From Tsukamurella conjunctivitidis (GTDB lineage Bacteria > Actinomycetota > Actinomycetes > Mycobacteriales > Mycobacteriaceae), in contig NZ_VIGX01000003.1 of the NCBI RefSeq assembly GCF_007858475.1, positions 248,001-312,000 on the forward strand: a stretch of 64,000 bases of DNA, given 5' to 3'. The notes under the pieces were generated by a model, which was not told the origin of the DNA, searched no databases, and saw only the letters and a list, made by a program, of their open reading frames with translations. The translations under genes and the position numbers were made by a program. How positions within the stretch are numbered: the stretch's first letter is position 1; the number at the start of each line of letters is the position of its first letter. This document shows positions 1 to 8,980 of this stretch, piece by piece.

Positions 1-243
1 GATTCGCTGCCCGACTACGACGTGCTCGACGACATCCTGCGCCGCTACGTGGAGCAGGACCAGGGCGTCGCGGAGATCGCCGAGGCCGGCTACGACCCGG
101 AGCTCATCCGGAAGGTCGCCCGCCTCGTGGACCGCGCCGAGTACAAGCGCCGCCAGTACCCGTTGGGCCCGAAGATCACGCCCAAGGCCTTCGGCCGCGA
201 CCGGAGGATGCCGATCACGAACCGCTGGCACGACCCGGCCTGA
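1..243 (+). CDS. nadE: Glutamine-dependent NAD+ synthetase, C-terminal end (partial)
   Basis: This open frame enters from the left edge and stops at a TGA, giving about 80 residues. It matches the extreme C-terminus of bacterial NAD+ synthetases of the glutamine-dependent type: the basic stretch YKRRQYPLGPKIT followed by KAFGRDRRMPITNRW is characteristic of the end of the synthetase domain. The enzyme amidates deamido-NAD+ to NAD+ in the cytosol using ATP. The start and the catalytic nitrilase and synthetase cores lie outside the window. It runs in the same direction as panB, 78 bases downstream. Identification rests on a short segment, but the conservation is distinctive. Confidence 0.85.
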   Translation, partial: DSLPDYDVLDDILRRYVEQDQGVAEIAEAGYDPELIRKVARLVDRAEYKRRQYPLGPKITPKAFGRDRRMPITNRWHDPA

Positions 244-321
244 CGCCGGGAGGGATCGATCCCGCCACGACTGCCCGGACCGGAGAGACCGGCTGGGACG
301 GAAGGAAATGGAGCGACGAGG

Positions 322-1179
322 ATGAGCGAAACGCCCGTCTACGGAAGCGGATCCGAACCGGGTCCTGCGGCGCAGCAGGCGCCGCGCAAGAAGGTGCGCA
401 TCCACCATCTGGCCGAGCTCAAGGAGCGCGGCGAGAAGTGGGCCATGCTCACCAGCTACGACTACATGACCGCGTCGATCTTCGACGAGGCCGGCGTCAC
501 CGCCCTGCTGATCGGCGACAGCGCAGCGAACACCGTGTACGGGTTCGACTCCACGCTGCCGATGGAGCTCGACGTGATGGCCGCGATGGTGGCCGCGGTG
601 CGCCGCGGCACGAAGTACGCCCTGGTGGTGGCCGACATGCCCTTCGCCAGCTACGAGGAGTCCCCCGAGCAGGCCTACCGCAGCGCCGCGACCCTGATGA
701 AGGCCGGTGCCGAGGCGGTCAAGCTCGAGGGCGGCGCGCACATGGCGCCCACCATCGAGTTCCTGCAGCGCCGCGGCATCCCGGTGATGGCGCACATCGG
801 ATTCACCCCGCAGTCGGTGAACTCGCTGGGCGGCAACCGGGTCCAGGGCCGGGGCGACGAGGCCGCCGACAAGATCCGGCTGGACGCGAAGGCCGTCGAC
901 GCGGCCGGTGCCTTCTCGGTGGTGCTGGAGATGGTTCCGTCCGATGTGGCCGCCCAGGTGACGAAGGAGATCTCGATCCCCACGATCGGGATCGGCGCCG
1001 GCAAGGAGTGCGACGGCCAGGTGCTGGTGTGGCAGGACTTCTCCGGCCTCAACCGCGGCCGGACGGCGCGCTTCGTCAAGAAGTACGCGAACATCGGCGA
1101 CGAGCTGCTGCGCGGCGCCCAGGAGTACGTGGCGGAGGTCGCCTCCGGCGAGTTCCCCGGACCGGAGCACGGGTTCTGA
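322..1179 (+). CDS. panB: Ketopantoate hydroxymethyltransferase
   Basis: PanB transfers a hydroxymethyl group from 5,10-methylene-THF to 2-oxoisovalerate, the first committed step of pantothenate and CoA synthesis in the cytosol. At 285 residues it has normal length. The Mg2+/substrate-binding motif [12 protein letters not shown] (about residue 57-68), the AVKLEGG strand (about 132) and the HIGFTPQS motif (about 157) are all present. The N-terminal 25 residues are a low-complexity extension. The ATG at 322 follows a purine-rich stretch. The stop codon overlaps the start of the next gene (ATGA at 1179), so the two are translationally coupled. Location next to nadE and a CYTH-CHAD gene resembles M. 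tuberculosis Rv2225-Rv2226. Confidence 0.95.
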   Translation: MSETPVYGSGSEPGPAAQQAPRKKVRIHHLAELKERGEKWAMLTSYDYMTASIFDEAGVTALLIGDSAANTVYGFDSTLPMELDVMAAMVAAVRRGTKYALVVADMPFASYEESPEQAYRSAATLMKAGAEAVKLEGGAHMAPTIEFLQRRGIPVMAHIGFTPQSVNSLGGNRVQGRGDEAADKIRLDAKAVDAAGAFSVVLEMVPSDVAAQVTKEISIPTIGIGAGKECDGQVLVWQDFSGLNRGRTARFVKKYANIGDELLRGAQEYVAEVASGEFPGPEHGF

Positions 1180-2171
1180 TGCGAGAGTTCTACCCCGAGA
1201 TCGAGGCCTACAGCACCGAGCTGCTGGACGTCGGCGACGGACAGCTGCTGTACGTCGAGCAGAGCGGCAACCCCGAAGGCAAGCCCGTGGTCTTCATCCA
1301 CGGCGGCCCCGGCGGCGGCACCTCCCCCGACTGCCGGCGGTTCTTCGACCCGGCGGCGTACCGCATCGTCGTCTTCGACCAGCGCGGTTGCGGGCAGTCG
1401 AAGCCGCACATCGCCGATCCCTCGTCGGGCGAGGGGGATTCGCTCGCCGACCGGCTGGCGGTGAACACCACCGCGCACCTGATCGCCGACATCGAGCGGA
1501 TCCGCGAGCACCTCGGGATCGACCGGTGGCAGGTCTTCGGCGGCTCGTGGGGCTCCACGCTGGGTCTGGCGTACGCGCAGACGCATCCGGATCGCGTGAC
1601 GGAGCTGGTGCTGCGCGGCATCTTCCTGCTGCGGCGCAGTGAGCTGGACTGGTACTACAACGCGGGCGCCTCGCACGTCTACCCGGACAACTGGGAGGGC
1701 TATCTGGCCCCGCTCGACGAGGCGGACCGGGCACCGTCGGCCGACAAGATCGCGGCGTACCACCGCCTCCTGCACTCGGACGACGAGGCGGTGGCGCTCC
1801 GCGCCGCGAAGGCCTGGTCGATGTGGGAGCGCAGCACCAGCCACCTCATCAACACGCCGGAGAGCTCGGCCGACGCGGACGACCCGCGGTTCGCGATCCC
1901 CTTCGCGCAGATCGAGAACCACTACTTCGTCAACGGCGGCTTCCTCGACGAGGGGCAGCTCCTGCGCGACATCGATCGCATCGCGGACATTCCCGGCGTG
2001 ATCGTGCAGGGCCGGTACGACGTGGTGTGCCCCGCACGCAGCGCGTGGGACCTGCACCGGGCGTGGCCCACGGCGGAGCTGGTCATGGTGCCGGACGCGG
2101 GTCACTCGGCGTTCGAGCCGGGCATCCGATCGGCCCTCATCGAGGCCACCGACCGATTCGCGAAGGACTGA
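1179..2171 (+). CDS. pip: Proline iminopeptidase (alpha/beta hydrolase)
   Basis: A 330-residue alpha/beta hydrolase of the prolyl aminopeptidase family (S33), which removes N-terminal proline from peptides in the cytosol. Visible landmarks are the oxyanion motif FIHGGPGGG (about 39-47), FDQRGCGQS (about 65-73), the nucleophile elbow GGSWGS with catalytic Ser near residue 122, the acid in GRYDVVCP (about 279) and the base in DAGHSAFE (about 307). The start ATG overlaps the panB stop by four bases, which fixes it against the much longer open frame that extends upstream through panB as an out-of-frame shadow. Pairing with panB looks like operon organisation rather than pathway linkage. Confidence 0.93.
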   Translation: MREFYPEIEAYSTELLDVGDGQLLYVEQSGNPEGKPVVFIHGGPGGGTSPDCRRFFDPAAYRIVVFDQRGCGQSKPHIADPSSGEGDSLADRLAVNTTAHLIADIERIREHLGIDRWQVFGGSWGSTLGLAYAQTHPDRVTELVLRGIFLLRRSELDWYYNAGASHVYPDNWEGYLAPLDEADRAPSADKIAAYHRLLHSDDEAVALRAAKAWSMWERSTSHLINTPESSADADDPRFAIPFAQIENHYFVNGGFLDEGQLLRDIDRIADIPGVIVQGRYDVVCPARSAWDLHRAWPTAELVMVPDAGHSAFEPGIRSALIEATDRFAKD

Positions 2172-2174
2172 GCC

Positions 2175-3671
2175 ATGGCCGAGCAGCGTGAGATCGAGAC
2201 GAAGTACGAGGTCGGGCCGGAGACGGCGGCGCCCTCGCTGGTGGGCGTTCCCGGCGTCGACCACGTCTCGACCGACGAGGTCTTCCACCTGGTCGCGGTG
2301 TACTACGACACCGACGCCCTGGACCTCGCCGCCAACCGGATCACGCTGCGCCGCCGCACGGGCGGCAAGGACGACGGGTGGCACCTCAAGCTGCCCGACG
2401 GCGCCGATCGCCGTGAGGTGACGGTGCCGCTGGGCGACGACGCCGACGCGCCGGAGGGCGCGTCGGCGGAGGTGCCCGCCGAACTGGCGGAGCGCGTCCG
2501 CGCCCTCGTGCGCGGGCGCGCCCTCGCCCCCATCGCCATCGTCGAGAACGAACGGCACACCACCTACTGCCACGCGGTCGACGGGGAACTCCTCGGCGAG
2601 TTCGTCGACGATCACGTGCACTCGGTGTCCCTGCTCCCCGACGGCCCCGAGAAGAGCTGGCGCGAGTGGGAGTTCGAAGTGCCGGATACCGCGCTGGGAC
2701 GCAAGACGGCGATCGCCGTCGACAAGGCGCTGCGGGCGGCCGGCGGCGCCGAACCGGACGCGGCGTCGAAGCTGGCGCGCGCGATCGACGCCGAGGCCGC
2801 TCGGCGGCCCGTCGACCTGCCCAAGAAGATCGCGCACGCCACGGGGGGACAGCTGCTCACCGCGGCACTCGCGGCATACCGCGACAAGCTGCTCCGTGAG
2901 GACCCGCGCGTGCGGGCCCGCGGCGACGACTCCGTGCACCAGATGCGCGTCGCCACCCGGCAACTGCGCAGCGTCCTCACCGAGTTCTCCGGATTCTTCG
3001 AGGGCCCGGCGCGGGCCGCGCTGAGCTCGGAGCTCAAGTTGCTGGCCTCCGTCCTCGGGGCCGTGCGCGACGCCGAGGTCCTCGCGCAGCGGTTCGAGGG
3101 CTTCGACACGGACGGTGAGCTCGGCGGCGCGGGTGCCGCCCTCGCGCACCGCCAGCGCGCCGCCGAGGCGCGAGGCTGGGGTCGCGTGGACCTGGCCCTC
3201 GACTCGGACCGGTACTTCGTGCTGCTCGACGCGATCGATGCCTTCATCGCGGATCCGCCGCTGCGCGAGCGCGCGGACCGGACTGCGGTGAAGAGCCTGG
3301 CGCCGCTGCTGGACAAGCGGATCCGGTCCTTCGCCCGGCAATCGATGGTGCTGCTCAACGACCCCGCGTGCACCGACCACGACGTGCACGCGATCCGCAA
3401 GCACGCCAAGCGGCTGCGCTACGCCTCCGCCGTCGTCGATCCCGTGGTGCGGGGCGACCTGCGCTCCGAGGTGAAGGCGTTGTCGAAGGTGCAGACGCGG
3501 CTCGGCGAGTTCCAGGACGCGACGATCGCCCGCGACGCGGTGGCCGAATTGGCCGCCGAAACGACCGATCCCACGATCGCCTTCCGTCTCGGCAGGATCG
3601 ACGCCGTCGAGGAGCTCCGGGCCGCACAGGCGCGGGCGAGCCTGCCGGGGATGCTCCGCGGACTGCGCTGA
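2175..3671 (+). CDS. CYTH and CHAD domain protein
   Basis: 498 residues with an N-terminal CYTH triphosphate tunnel domain (about 1-200), carrying the signature EIETKYEV near the start, and a C-terminal CHAD helical domain (about 225-480) rich in conserved His, Arg and Lys, for example VHQMRVATRQLRS and HAIRKHAKRLRYA. CYTH domains bind or hydrolyse triphosphates or polyphosphate; CHAD domains bind polyphosphate. Together they suggest a polyphosphate-granule or inorganic triphosphate role. The M. tuberculosis counterpart in the same genomic position is Rv2226. It begins three bases after the pip stop, so it belongs to the panB-pip transcription unit. The exact biochemical role is not determined by sequence alone. 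Confidence 0.92.
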   Translation: MAEQREIETKYEVGPETAAPSLVGVPGVDHVSTDEVFHLVAVYYDTDALDLAANRITLRRRTGGKDDGWHLKLPDGADRREVTVPLGDDADAPEGASAEVPAELAERVRALVRGRALAPIAIVENERHTTYCHAVDGELLGEFVDDHVHSVSLLPDGPEKSWREWEFEVPDTALGRKTAIAVDKALRAAGGAEPDAASKLARAIDAEAARRPVDLPKKIAHATGGQLLTAALAAYRDKLLREDPRVRARGDDSVHQMRVATRQLRSVLTEFSGFFEGPARAALSSELKLLASVLGAVRDAEVLAQRFEGFDTDGELGGAGAALAHRQRAAEARGWGRVDLALDSDRYFVLLDAIDAFIADPPLRERADRTAVKSLAPLLDKRIRSFARQSMVLLNDPACTDHDVHAIRKHAKRLRYASAVVDPVVRGDLRSEVKALSKVQTRLGEFQDATIARDAVAELAAETTDPTIAFRLGRIDAVEELRAAQARASLPGMLRGLR

Positions 3672-3688
3672 ACCGGAACCGCCGGGCG

Positions 3689-4420
3689 TCAGAGGCCGGC
3701 GATCCCCGCGAGCCGGCCGCCGATGTCGGCGCCCGAGTACGAGTCGTGCGAGTTCGGCACGGCCGTGGCGAGGTCCCCGGTCCAGTGGCACACCGGGTCG
3801 CCGGTAGTGCAGATACTCAGGGTGCGCGCACCCACGCGCGGCGCGAGAGGGGCGGGATTCGCCCCGCTGATCATCGCCGAGGCCTGCGCCATCCCCTGCG
3901 AGCGCGGCGCCGAGCCCACGTAGCGCGTGGTGTCGTTCGGGGTCCGGTCGGGATCGGCGATGAGCGCCGCAGCGGTGAACTGCTTCCGGTCGCCGAGCCT
4001 CTGCAGGGCGCGGTGCACCGCGGAGGCGCCCTGTGAGTACCCCGCGAGCACGATCCTGGTCGACGGGCAGGCCTTGATCACGATCTCGACATCGCCCTGG
4101 GTGTTCGCGGCGCCCGTGTTCATGCTGGCGAGGAAGCCGCCGAACTGGTCCACGCGCGTGGGCACGGCCGCCGCGGGGTAGTAGATCGGGCGGATCGCCA
4201 CCGTCTTCCCGGCGGCCCGGGCCCGGCTCGCGAAGGCCTGGGCGGCGGAGTTGACGGTGGAGCCCAGGCCACCGGCGGAGTGGCCCTCGCCGGAGCCCGC
4301 GGCGCCGATGAAGGTGTAGTCGGCGCATCCCGGCGCCGCCGCGGCAGGCGCGGCGAGGGCCGGGGCGAGCGGTGCGACCAGGGCGAACGCGGCGGGAATG
4401 AGGACCAGGCGACGGCTCAT
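3689..4420 (-). CDS. Secreted cutinase-family esterase
   Basis: 243 residues with a clear signal peptide ending in an Ala-rich stretch (AAPAAAAP, cleavage near residue 29). The mature part is a cutinase/Culp-type alpha/beta hydrolase: GYSQG nucleophile motif with Ser near residue 128, the paired cysteines at the start of the mature protein and in ACPSTR, and the catalytic acid/base segment CTTGDPVCHW followed by NSHDSY. Mycobacterial homologues are exported esterases or lipases acting on fatty acyl esters in or outside the envelope. It converges with the CYTH-CHAD gene (18 bases between stops) and starts 4 bases after the stop of the RNB gene upstream, so it probably ends that minus-strand transcription unit. 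Confidence 0.93.
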   Translation of the reverse strand: MSRRLVLIPAAFALVAPLAPALAAPAAAAPGCADYTFIGAAGSGEGHSAGGLGSTVNSAAQAFASRARAAGKTVAIRPIYYPAAAVPTRVDQFGGFLASMNTGAANTQGDVEIVIKACPSTRIVLAGYSQGASAVHRALQRLGDRKQFTAAALIADPDRTPNDTTRYVGSAPRSQGMAQASAMISGANPAPLAPRVGARTLSICTTGDPVCHWTGDLATAVPNSHDSYSGADIGGRLAGIAGL

Positions 4421-4424
4421 GGTC

Positions 4425-5846
4425 TCACGCTAGCGCCTTCTCGTACGCGAAGGACACCTTTCGCGATGTCGCATCGGCGGTCTCGAGGCGCACCGTCACC
4501 CGGCTGCCCTCGGGCGGCCCGCCCGTGCAGGGCGCGATGACGGCGGGTTCGTCGAGAAGCACCTGGTCGGCGCGCATCGTGATGGCGGCGAACTCCTCCC
4601 CCACCCGGTCCGCCAGGATCACCGCTTCGGTGAGGTCGATGCACGCCCGGTCCACCTTGTTCGCGAGGGTGTTGGTGCGGCGCATCGTCTCCACGACGTC
4701 GTCCAGCGCGTCCCGCGCCCAGTCCGGGGTCGGCGTGCCCGCGCAGGCGGCGAGGCACACCTCGGTCGCGTACCGGTCGGCCAGGCGGCGCAGCGGCGCC
4801 GTCACGTGGGCGTAGGGCGCGCCGACGCCCGCGTGCCCGCGGTCCGCGGGCGCCTCGGGTGCGGCGGCGGTGCCGAAGGCGGCGTACCCCGAGCCGCGCA
4901 GCAGACGCGCGGCATCGGTCATGACCGCGAGCCCCTGCGGTGTGGCGACGTCGAGGCCGGCGAGGAAGTCGCCGACGGTGACGCCCTTCGGCCAGTCCTG
5001 CCCGAGCGCCGCGGCGGTGCGCCGCAGATCGGCGACCGCGTCCTCGGGCGCGGCGGGCAGGGTGCGCAGCAGGCCGACCCCCGCCCTGAGCATGATGTCG
5101 GCGGCGCACACACCGGTGAGCAGCGAGATCTGCGCGTTATGGGCGTCGAAGTCGGTGCGCGGTTCGATCCGCACGGTCCACCCGTCGGGGCCCTCGACGG
5201 CCTCCTGTGCCGGCAACCTCAGGTCGATCGCGCCGTGGGCGCGGCCCCAGGCCGCGCGCAGCGTCCCGACCGTCGGCAGCAGCGCGATGCTCGGGTGCAC
5301 CCGACCCGCGTCGAAGTCGGTCTGCACGCCGGCGTAGTCGAGCTGCGCACGGGAGCGGACCACGGCGCGGCGCACGGTCGCCGAGGTCACCTCGCCGGCG
5401 GCGTCCAGATGGATCTCCCACAGCGCGGCCGCCCGGTCCTGCTCCGGCAGCAGCGAACCCGCCCCCTCGGAGAGTGACCGGGGATGCAGGGGCACCGAGC
5501 CGTCGGGCAGGTACATGGTCTGGCCCCGTCGGAGGGTCTCCGCCTCGAGCGGGCCGCCCGGCGTCACCAGCGCGCCGACGTCGGCGATCGCGTAGTGCAC
5601 GAGGAAGCCGTCGCCCTCAGCGGCGATGTGCACCGCCTGATCGAGGTCCTTGGCGCCCGGCGGGTCGATGGTGACGAACTCGATGTCGCGGCGATCCTCG
5701 CGCCCCTCGGCGAAGCGGTCAGCGCTCGCCTCCGCCTCGGCCAGCACCTCCGGCGGGAAGTCCTCGACGAGCTCGAACTCGGCGCGGACGGCACCGAAGT
5801 CCACGGCGCTCGACGGGACGGCGCCGCGCATCGGGATGCCGGTCAC
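4425..5846 (-). CDS. RNase II family (RNB) 3'-5' exoribonuclease
   Basis: About 473 residues consisting almost entirely of an RNB catalytic domain, without the recognisable cold-shock and S1 domains of E. coli RNase II, so a short actinobacterial RNB type. The catalytic motif reads TIDPPGAKDLDQA (about residue 58-70): three metal-binding aspartates are kept but the last position of the canonical DxDD is Gln. The late motif VTAPLRRLADRYA is typical of RNB enzymes. I place the start at GTG 5846, which lies three bases after the stop of the upstream thioesterase gene; ATG 5831 is an alternative. Function is inferred to be RNA decay. Part of the minus-strand run from the ABC exporter to the cutinase. 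Confidence 0.85.
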   Translation of the reverse strand: MTGIPMRGAVPSSAVDFGAVRAEFELVEDFPPEVLAEAEASADRFAEGREDRRDIEFVTIDPPGAKDLDQAVHIAAEGDGFLVHYAIADVGALVTPGGPLEAETLRRGQTMYLPDGSVPLHPRSLSEGAGSLLPEQDRAAALWEIHLDAAGEVTSATVRRAVVRSRAQLDYAGVQTDFDAGRVHPSIALLPTVGTLRAAWGRAHGAIDLRLPAQEAVEGPDGWTVRIEPRTDFDAHNAQISLLTGVCAADIMLRAGVGLLRTLPAAPEDAVADLRRTAAALGQDWPKGVTVGDFLAGLDVATPQGLAVMTDAARLLRGSGYAAFGTAAAPEAPADRGHAGVGAPYAHVTAPLRRLADRYATEVCLAACAGTPTPDWARDALDDVVETMRRTNTLANKVDRACIDLTEAVILADRVGEEFAAITMRADQVLLDEPAVIAPCTGGPPEGSRVTVRLETADATSRKVSFAYEKALA

Positions 5847-5848
5847 GC

Positions 5849-6631
5849 CTACTCCGCCAGCGCCTCGACGCTCATGGCCGCGGCGGTGCGGTCGCCGGCG
5901 ACCAGCCAGGCGTGCACCACGTCGCCCTCGCGGTGCGCGAGCAGCCGCGGCGCGTCCTCGATCTGCAGCGCCGAGTTGTGCTCGACGATGCCGCGCAGCG
6001 GCAGCCTCTCCCGCAGGTCCGGGTACGTCGACAGCACCTCCTCGAGCGCCGTCCAGTACACGGCGTTGTTGACGTGCTGGATGATGTCGAGGTCGGCGGC
6101 GCGCAGCAGGAAGGGCACCTCGACGGCGTCCGGATGCGGCTTCGGGTCCAGCCACTGCTTCCAGCGCAGGACGCCCGGCTCGGCGGCCGCGCCGAAGGTG
6201 CTGAGGAAGGTCTCGCTCAGCGCCGACGGCGTGAGGGTATCGATGTTGAAGTTGATCCAGAAGGCCTCGGTCTCGATCCGGGTGCCCTTCTGCCCGTCGA
6301 TGCCGATGCGCACGTTGCACCAGCGCGAGCCCATCTTGGAGCCCCAGCGCTCGACCGTGAGGATGTCGGGCTGCTCGCCGCCCTCGAGGATCTCGATGAC
6401 GGTGCGCCGCACCACCCAGTACGGGTGGACGTCCTCGTAGTCGACGTGGCGCAGATGGTCCTGCCCCGTGTCCTGCAGGTACCGGGCCACCCCGTCGAAC
6501 TTCAGGCGGCGGTCGGGGCTGACGGCATCGCCACGGACGGATCGCTGCGCCGTGTAGATGGCGCCGCTGTCCAACAACTCGCGGCGGCGCTCGGGCTCGG
6601 TGATGCGCGGGGGCAGGGGGTCTCCGATCAC
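5849..6631 (-). CDS. Acyl-ACP thioesterase (FatA/FatB-like)
   Basis: 260 residues with two hot-dog folds, the plan of acyl-ACP thioesterases (PF01643), which release free fatty acids from acyl carrier protein. The second fold contains the hallmark IIQHVNNAVYW (about 188-198), with the Asn and His used in catalysis by plant FatA/B and bacterial relatives. The first fold has the YWVVRRTVIEIL strand. It sits between the ABC permease (10 bases upstream) and the RNB exonuclease (2 bases downstream), so it is co-transcribed. Its presence with an exporter in one operon makes release and export of a lipid product conceivable, but that is only contextual. Start ATG 6631. Confidence 0.85.
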   Translation of the reverse strand: MIGDPLPPRITEPERRRELLDSGAIYTAQRSVRGDAVSPDRRLKFDGVARYLQDTGQDHLRHVDYEDVHPYWVVRRTVIEILEGGEQPDILTVERWGSKMGSRWCNVRIGIDGQKGTRIETEAFWINFNIDTLTPSALSETFLSTFGAAAEPGVLRWKQWLDPKPHPDAVEVPFLLRAADLDIIQHVNNAVYWTALEEVLSTYPDLRERLPLRGIVEHNSALQIEDAPRLLAHREGDVVHAWLVAGDRTAAAMSVEALAE

Positions 6632-6641
6632 CCGCCCGAGC

Positions 6642-7481
6642 CTAGTCGACGGTGCGCTTGTTGAACGCCCGCACCGCCAGCGGCGCGAACACCGCGGTGA
6701 GCGCGACCGACCAGATCACGGTGGCGAGCACCGGGTGCTGGAGCGACCAGGGCGCCCCTTCCCGCAGCGGTAGGTCGTTCCCCCACAGCTCTCGCATGGC
6801 CTGGACCATCGAGGACACCGGGTTCCACTCGGCGACCGCCCTCAGCCACGGGGCCATGCCCGCGGTGGGGACGAAGGCGTTGGAGAGGAAGGTGATCGGG
6901 AACATCGTGGCGAACATGAAGCCGTTCACAGCCTCGATGGACTGCATCATGCAGCCGACGAGAATACCGAACCAGATCATGGCGAACCCGAAGACCAGGA
7001 GGACGAGGAAGCCCAGCACCGCGTCCACCGGGTTTGTGCGGATCCGCCAGCCGATGGCGAGACCCGTCAGGCACATGACGACGATGCCGATCGACGAGTG
7101 CAGCAGGCTGGCGATACTGCGTCCGATGAGGACGGAGGCGCGACTGATCGGCAGCGACCGGAAGCGGTCGATGACGCCCTTCTCCAGATCGGTGGTGAGG
7201 CCGCCGGCCACGACGAAGCAGGTGAAGACCATCGTCTGCCCCAGGATGCCGGGCAGCAGGTACTCGCGGTAGGAGACGCCCTCGGTGGGGATCGCGGAGC
7301 CGAAGACGAACGCGAACAGCACGGTGAACATGATCGGCTGAATGGTCACGTCCGAGAGCATCTCGGGCATGCGCTTGGTGTGGATCATGCTGCGACGAAC
7401 CATGATCCAGGACTGCTGCCACAGGCTGGTCTGGTGGGTCTCGATGCCGCCGATACCGGCGGCCTCGCTGGTGGCGGTCAT
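6642..7481 (-). CDS. ABC-2 type exporter permease (DrrB-like)
   Basis: 279 residues with about six hydrophobic segments and the ABC-2 membrane domain typical of daunorubicin-resistance DrrB-like permeases. Visible features are GGLTTDLEKGVIDRFRSLP, the cytoplasmic coupling region conserved in this family, and the motif FPITFLSNAFVPTAGMAP near the C-terminus. The ATG at 7481 overlaps the TGA of the upstream ATPase gene (ATGA), an arrangement that supports this start over the longer open frame. With the ATPase it forms a dimeric exporter in the cytoplasmic membrane. The substrate cannot be read from sequence; family members export drugs, polyketides or lipids. Confidence 0.92.
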   Translation of the reverse strand: MTATSEAAGIGGIETHQTSLWQQSWIMVRRSMIHTKRMPEMLSDVTIQPIMFTVLFAFVFGSAIPTEGVSYREYLLPGILGQTMVFTCFVVAGGLTTDLEKGVIDRFRSLPISRASVLIGRSIASLLHSSIGIVVMCLTGLAIGWRIRTNPVDAVLGFLVLLVFGFAMIWFGILVGCMMQSIEAVNGFMFATMFPITFLSNAFVPTAGMAPWLRAVAEWNPVSSMVQAMRELWGNDLPLREGAPWSLQHPVLATVIWSVALTAVFAPLAVRAFNKRTVD

Positions 7482-8464
7482 GCGGAGGCCTCCTCGGTGT
7501 CCGTGGCGTCGGCTTCGGTGCGGCGGCCGGTGAGGGAGAGGAAGACGTCGTCCAGGCTGGGCCGGGAAAGGCCGAGGTCGTCGACCTTGATGCCGCTCTC
7601 CCCCAGTAATGCTCCCGCCCGGTTCAGGTCGTCGAGCCCGTTGGCGGGGCTGCTCACCTGGCGTGCGCCCTCGTCGACGAAGACCTCGCTGCCGAGCTGC
7701 GCGAGGATGTCCCGGGCGCGGGGAAGATCGGCGGCGTCGGACACGGTCAACACCAGGCTGGCGGCGCCGGCGCGCTCCTTGAGCTGCAGCGGGGTGCCCT
7801 GCGCGATGATCCGCCCCTTGTCGATGACGATGATCTCGTCGGCCAGCTGATCGGCCTCCTCGAGGTACTGCGTGGTGAGCAGCAGCGTGGTGCCGTTCGC
7901 CACCAGCGTGCGCAGGACGTCCCACAGCTCGGAGCGGGCGCGCGGGTCGAGGCCGGTGGTGGGCTCGTCCAGGAACAGCACCGGGGGCGCGGTGAGCAGG
8001 CTGACTGCCAGGTCGAGCCGGCGCCGCATGCCGCCCGAGTATGCCTTGACCTGTTTGTCGGCGGCCGCGGTCAGCGAGAACTGTTCGAGGAGGTCCGCGC
8101 TGCGCCGCTTGAGTGCGGCGCGCGGGATGCCGTAGAGGCCGCCGATCATCGACAGGTTCTCGCGTCCGGTGAGGATCTCGTCCACCGTGGCGGCCTGTCC
8201 GGTGAGGCCCATGTTGCGCCGCACCTCGATGGGATGCTCCCGCACGTCGTACCCCGCGATGCGCGCCGTGCCCTCGGTGGGCGGCGACAGCGTGGTCATC
8301 ATGCGCACCGTGGTCGTCTTACCCGCGCCGTTCGGGCCCAGTAGGCCCAGCACGGAGCCGCGGGGGACCTGGAAACTGACCCCGTCGACCGCCGTGAAGT
8401 CACCGAACCGTTTCACCAGGCCGATGGCTTCGATCGCCCATTCACCGCTCTCACCGAGTGTCAT
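7478..8464 (-). CDS. ABC exporter ATP-binding protein (DrrA-like)
   Basis: 328 residues. Walker A GPNGAGKTT (about 43-51), signature YSGGMRRRLDLA (about 141-152), Walker B VLFLDEPTTGLD (about 162-173) and the H-loop region are intact. The C-terminal ~80-residue extension ending in LSRPSLDDVFLSLTGR is diagnostic of the DrrA daunorubicin-resistance type subfamily. It powers the permease encoded immediately downstream with a 4-base overlap. It is the first gene of a five-gene minus-strand run (ATPase, permease, thioesterase, RNase, cutinase). The gene upstream (DUF6194) ends 33 bases away on the same strand, so it may share a promoter. Confidence 0.93.
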   Translation of the reverse strand: MTLGESGEWAIEAIGLVKRFGDFTAVDGVSFQVPRGSVLGLLGPNGAGKTTTVRMMTTLSPPTEGTARIAGYDVREHPIEVRRNMGLTGQAATVDEILTGRENLSMIGGLYGIPRAALKRRSADLLEQFSLTAAADKQVKAYSGGMRRRLDLAVSLLTAPPVLFLDEPTTGLDPRARSELWDVLRTLVANGTTLLLTTQYLEEADQLADEIIVIDKGRIIAQGTPLQLKERAGAASLVLTVSDAADLPRARDILAQLGSEVFVDEGARQVSSPANGLDDLNRAGALLGESGIKVDDLGLSRPSLDDVFLSLTGRRTEADATDTEEASA

Positions 8465-8497
8465 GGGGCAACGGTAGTGCGGCCCACCGACAAGTTT

Positions 8498-8971
8498 CTA
8501 CGTATTTCGGACGTGCCGGTGCGCGCGCTCGATCACGGCCTGCACGTCGGGGCCGGTACCCGGGTTCACGACCGAGACCCAACCCAGCCGGGCGTACAGC
8601 GGGTGCGGGATCAGCGCGCCGTCGGCGGCGTAGTCCCACTCGCCGGCGCGGGCGGCGTGCTCCGCGGGCGGGTAACCGATCAGCTCGGTGAAGGCCTCGC
8701 GGCCGACGTTGGCGTTGAGCCGGAACGCGCCGGGACGCCCCAGGTCGGACTGCTCGTCGTCGGGGTAGTCCTTGGTGATGACCGTCAGGTAGGGCATGAC
8801 GCCGGGCGCGCCCCCCGGTGCGAAGTAGACGAAGGTGTCGCCCCAGGCGATCTCGGGGACGGGGGTCGTCCCGTCCGCGGCGACCGCGCCCGGCTCGATC
8901 GTCTCGACGCTCGAGTCCGGGAGGTTCTGCAGGAGGGCGATGACGGCGTCGCGGGCGCTCGATTCGGTCAC
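8498..8971 (-). CDS. DUF6194 family protein
   Basis: 157 residues without signal peptide or membrane segment. The arrangement FVYFAPG ... MPYLTVITKDYP ... LGRPGAFRLNANVGR ... FTELIGYPP and a C-terminal Trp-containing block matches the DUF6194 family of cytosolic actinobacterial proteins of unknown function. Related proteins are sometimes noted to resemble MmcQ/YjbR-type folds; I cannot confirm that here. It lies 9 bases downstream of the DUF2127 membrane-protein gene on the same strand. Nothing in the sequence indicates a reaction. Confidence 0.8.
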   Translation of the reverse strand: MTESSARDAVIALLQNLPDSSVETIEPGAVAADGTTPVPEIAWGDTFVYFAPGGAPGVMPYLTVITKDYPDDEQSDLGRPGAFRLNANVGREAFTELIGYPPAEHAARAGEWDYAADGALIPHPLYARLGWVSVVNPGTGPDVQAVIERAHRHVRNT

Positions 8972-8980
8972 CTCTGCACG

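Noticed and set aside
675-4328. Very long minus-strand open frame (1217 codons) across panB, pip and the CYTH-CHAD gene
   Set aside because: It overlaps four well-supported genes, has Arg/Gly/Ala-biased translation without any domain and arises from GC-rich codon third positions.
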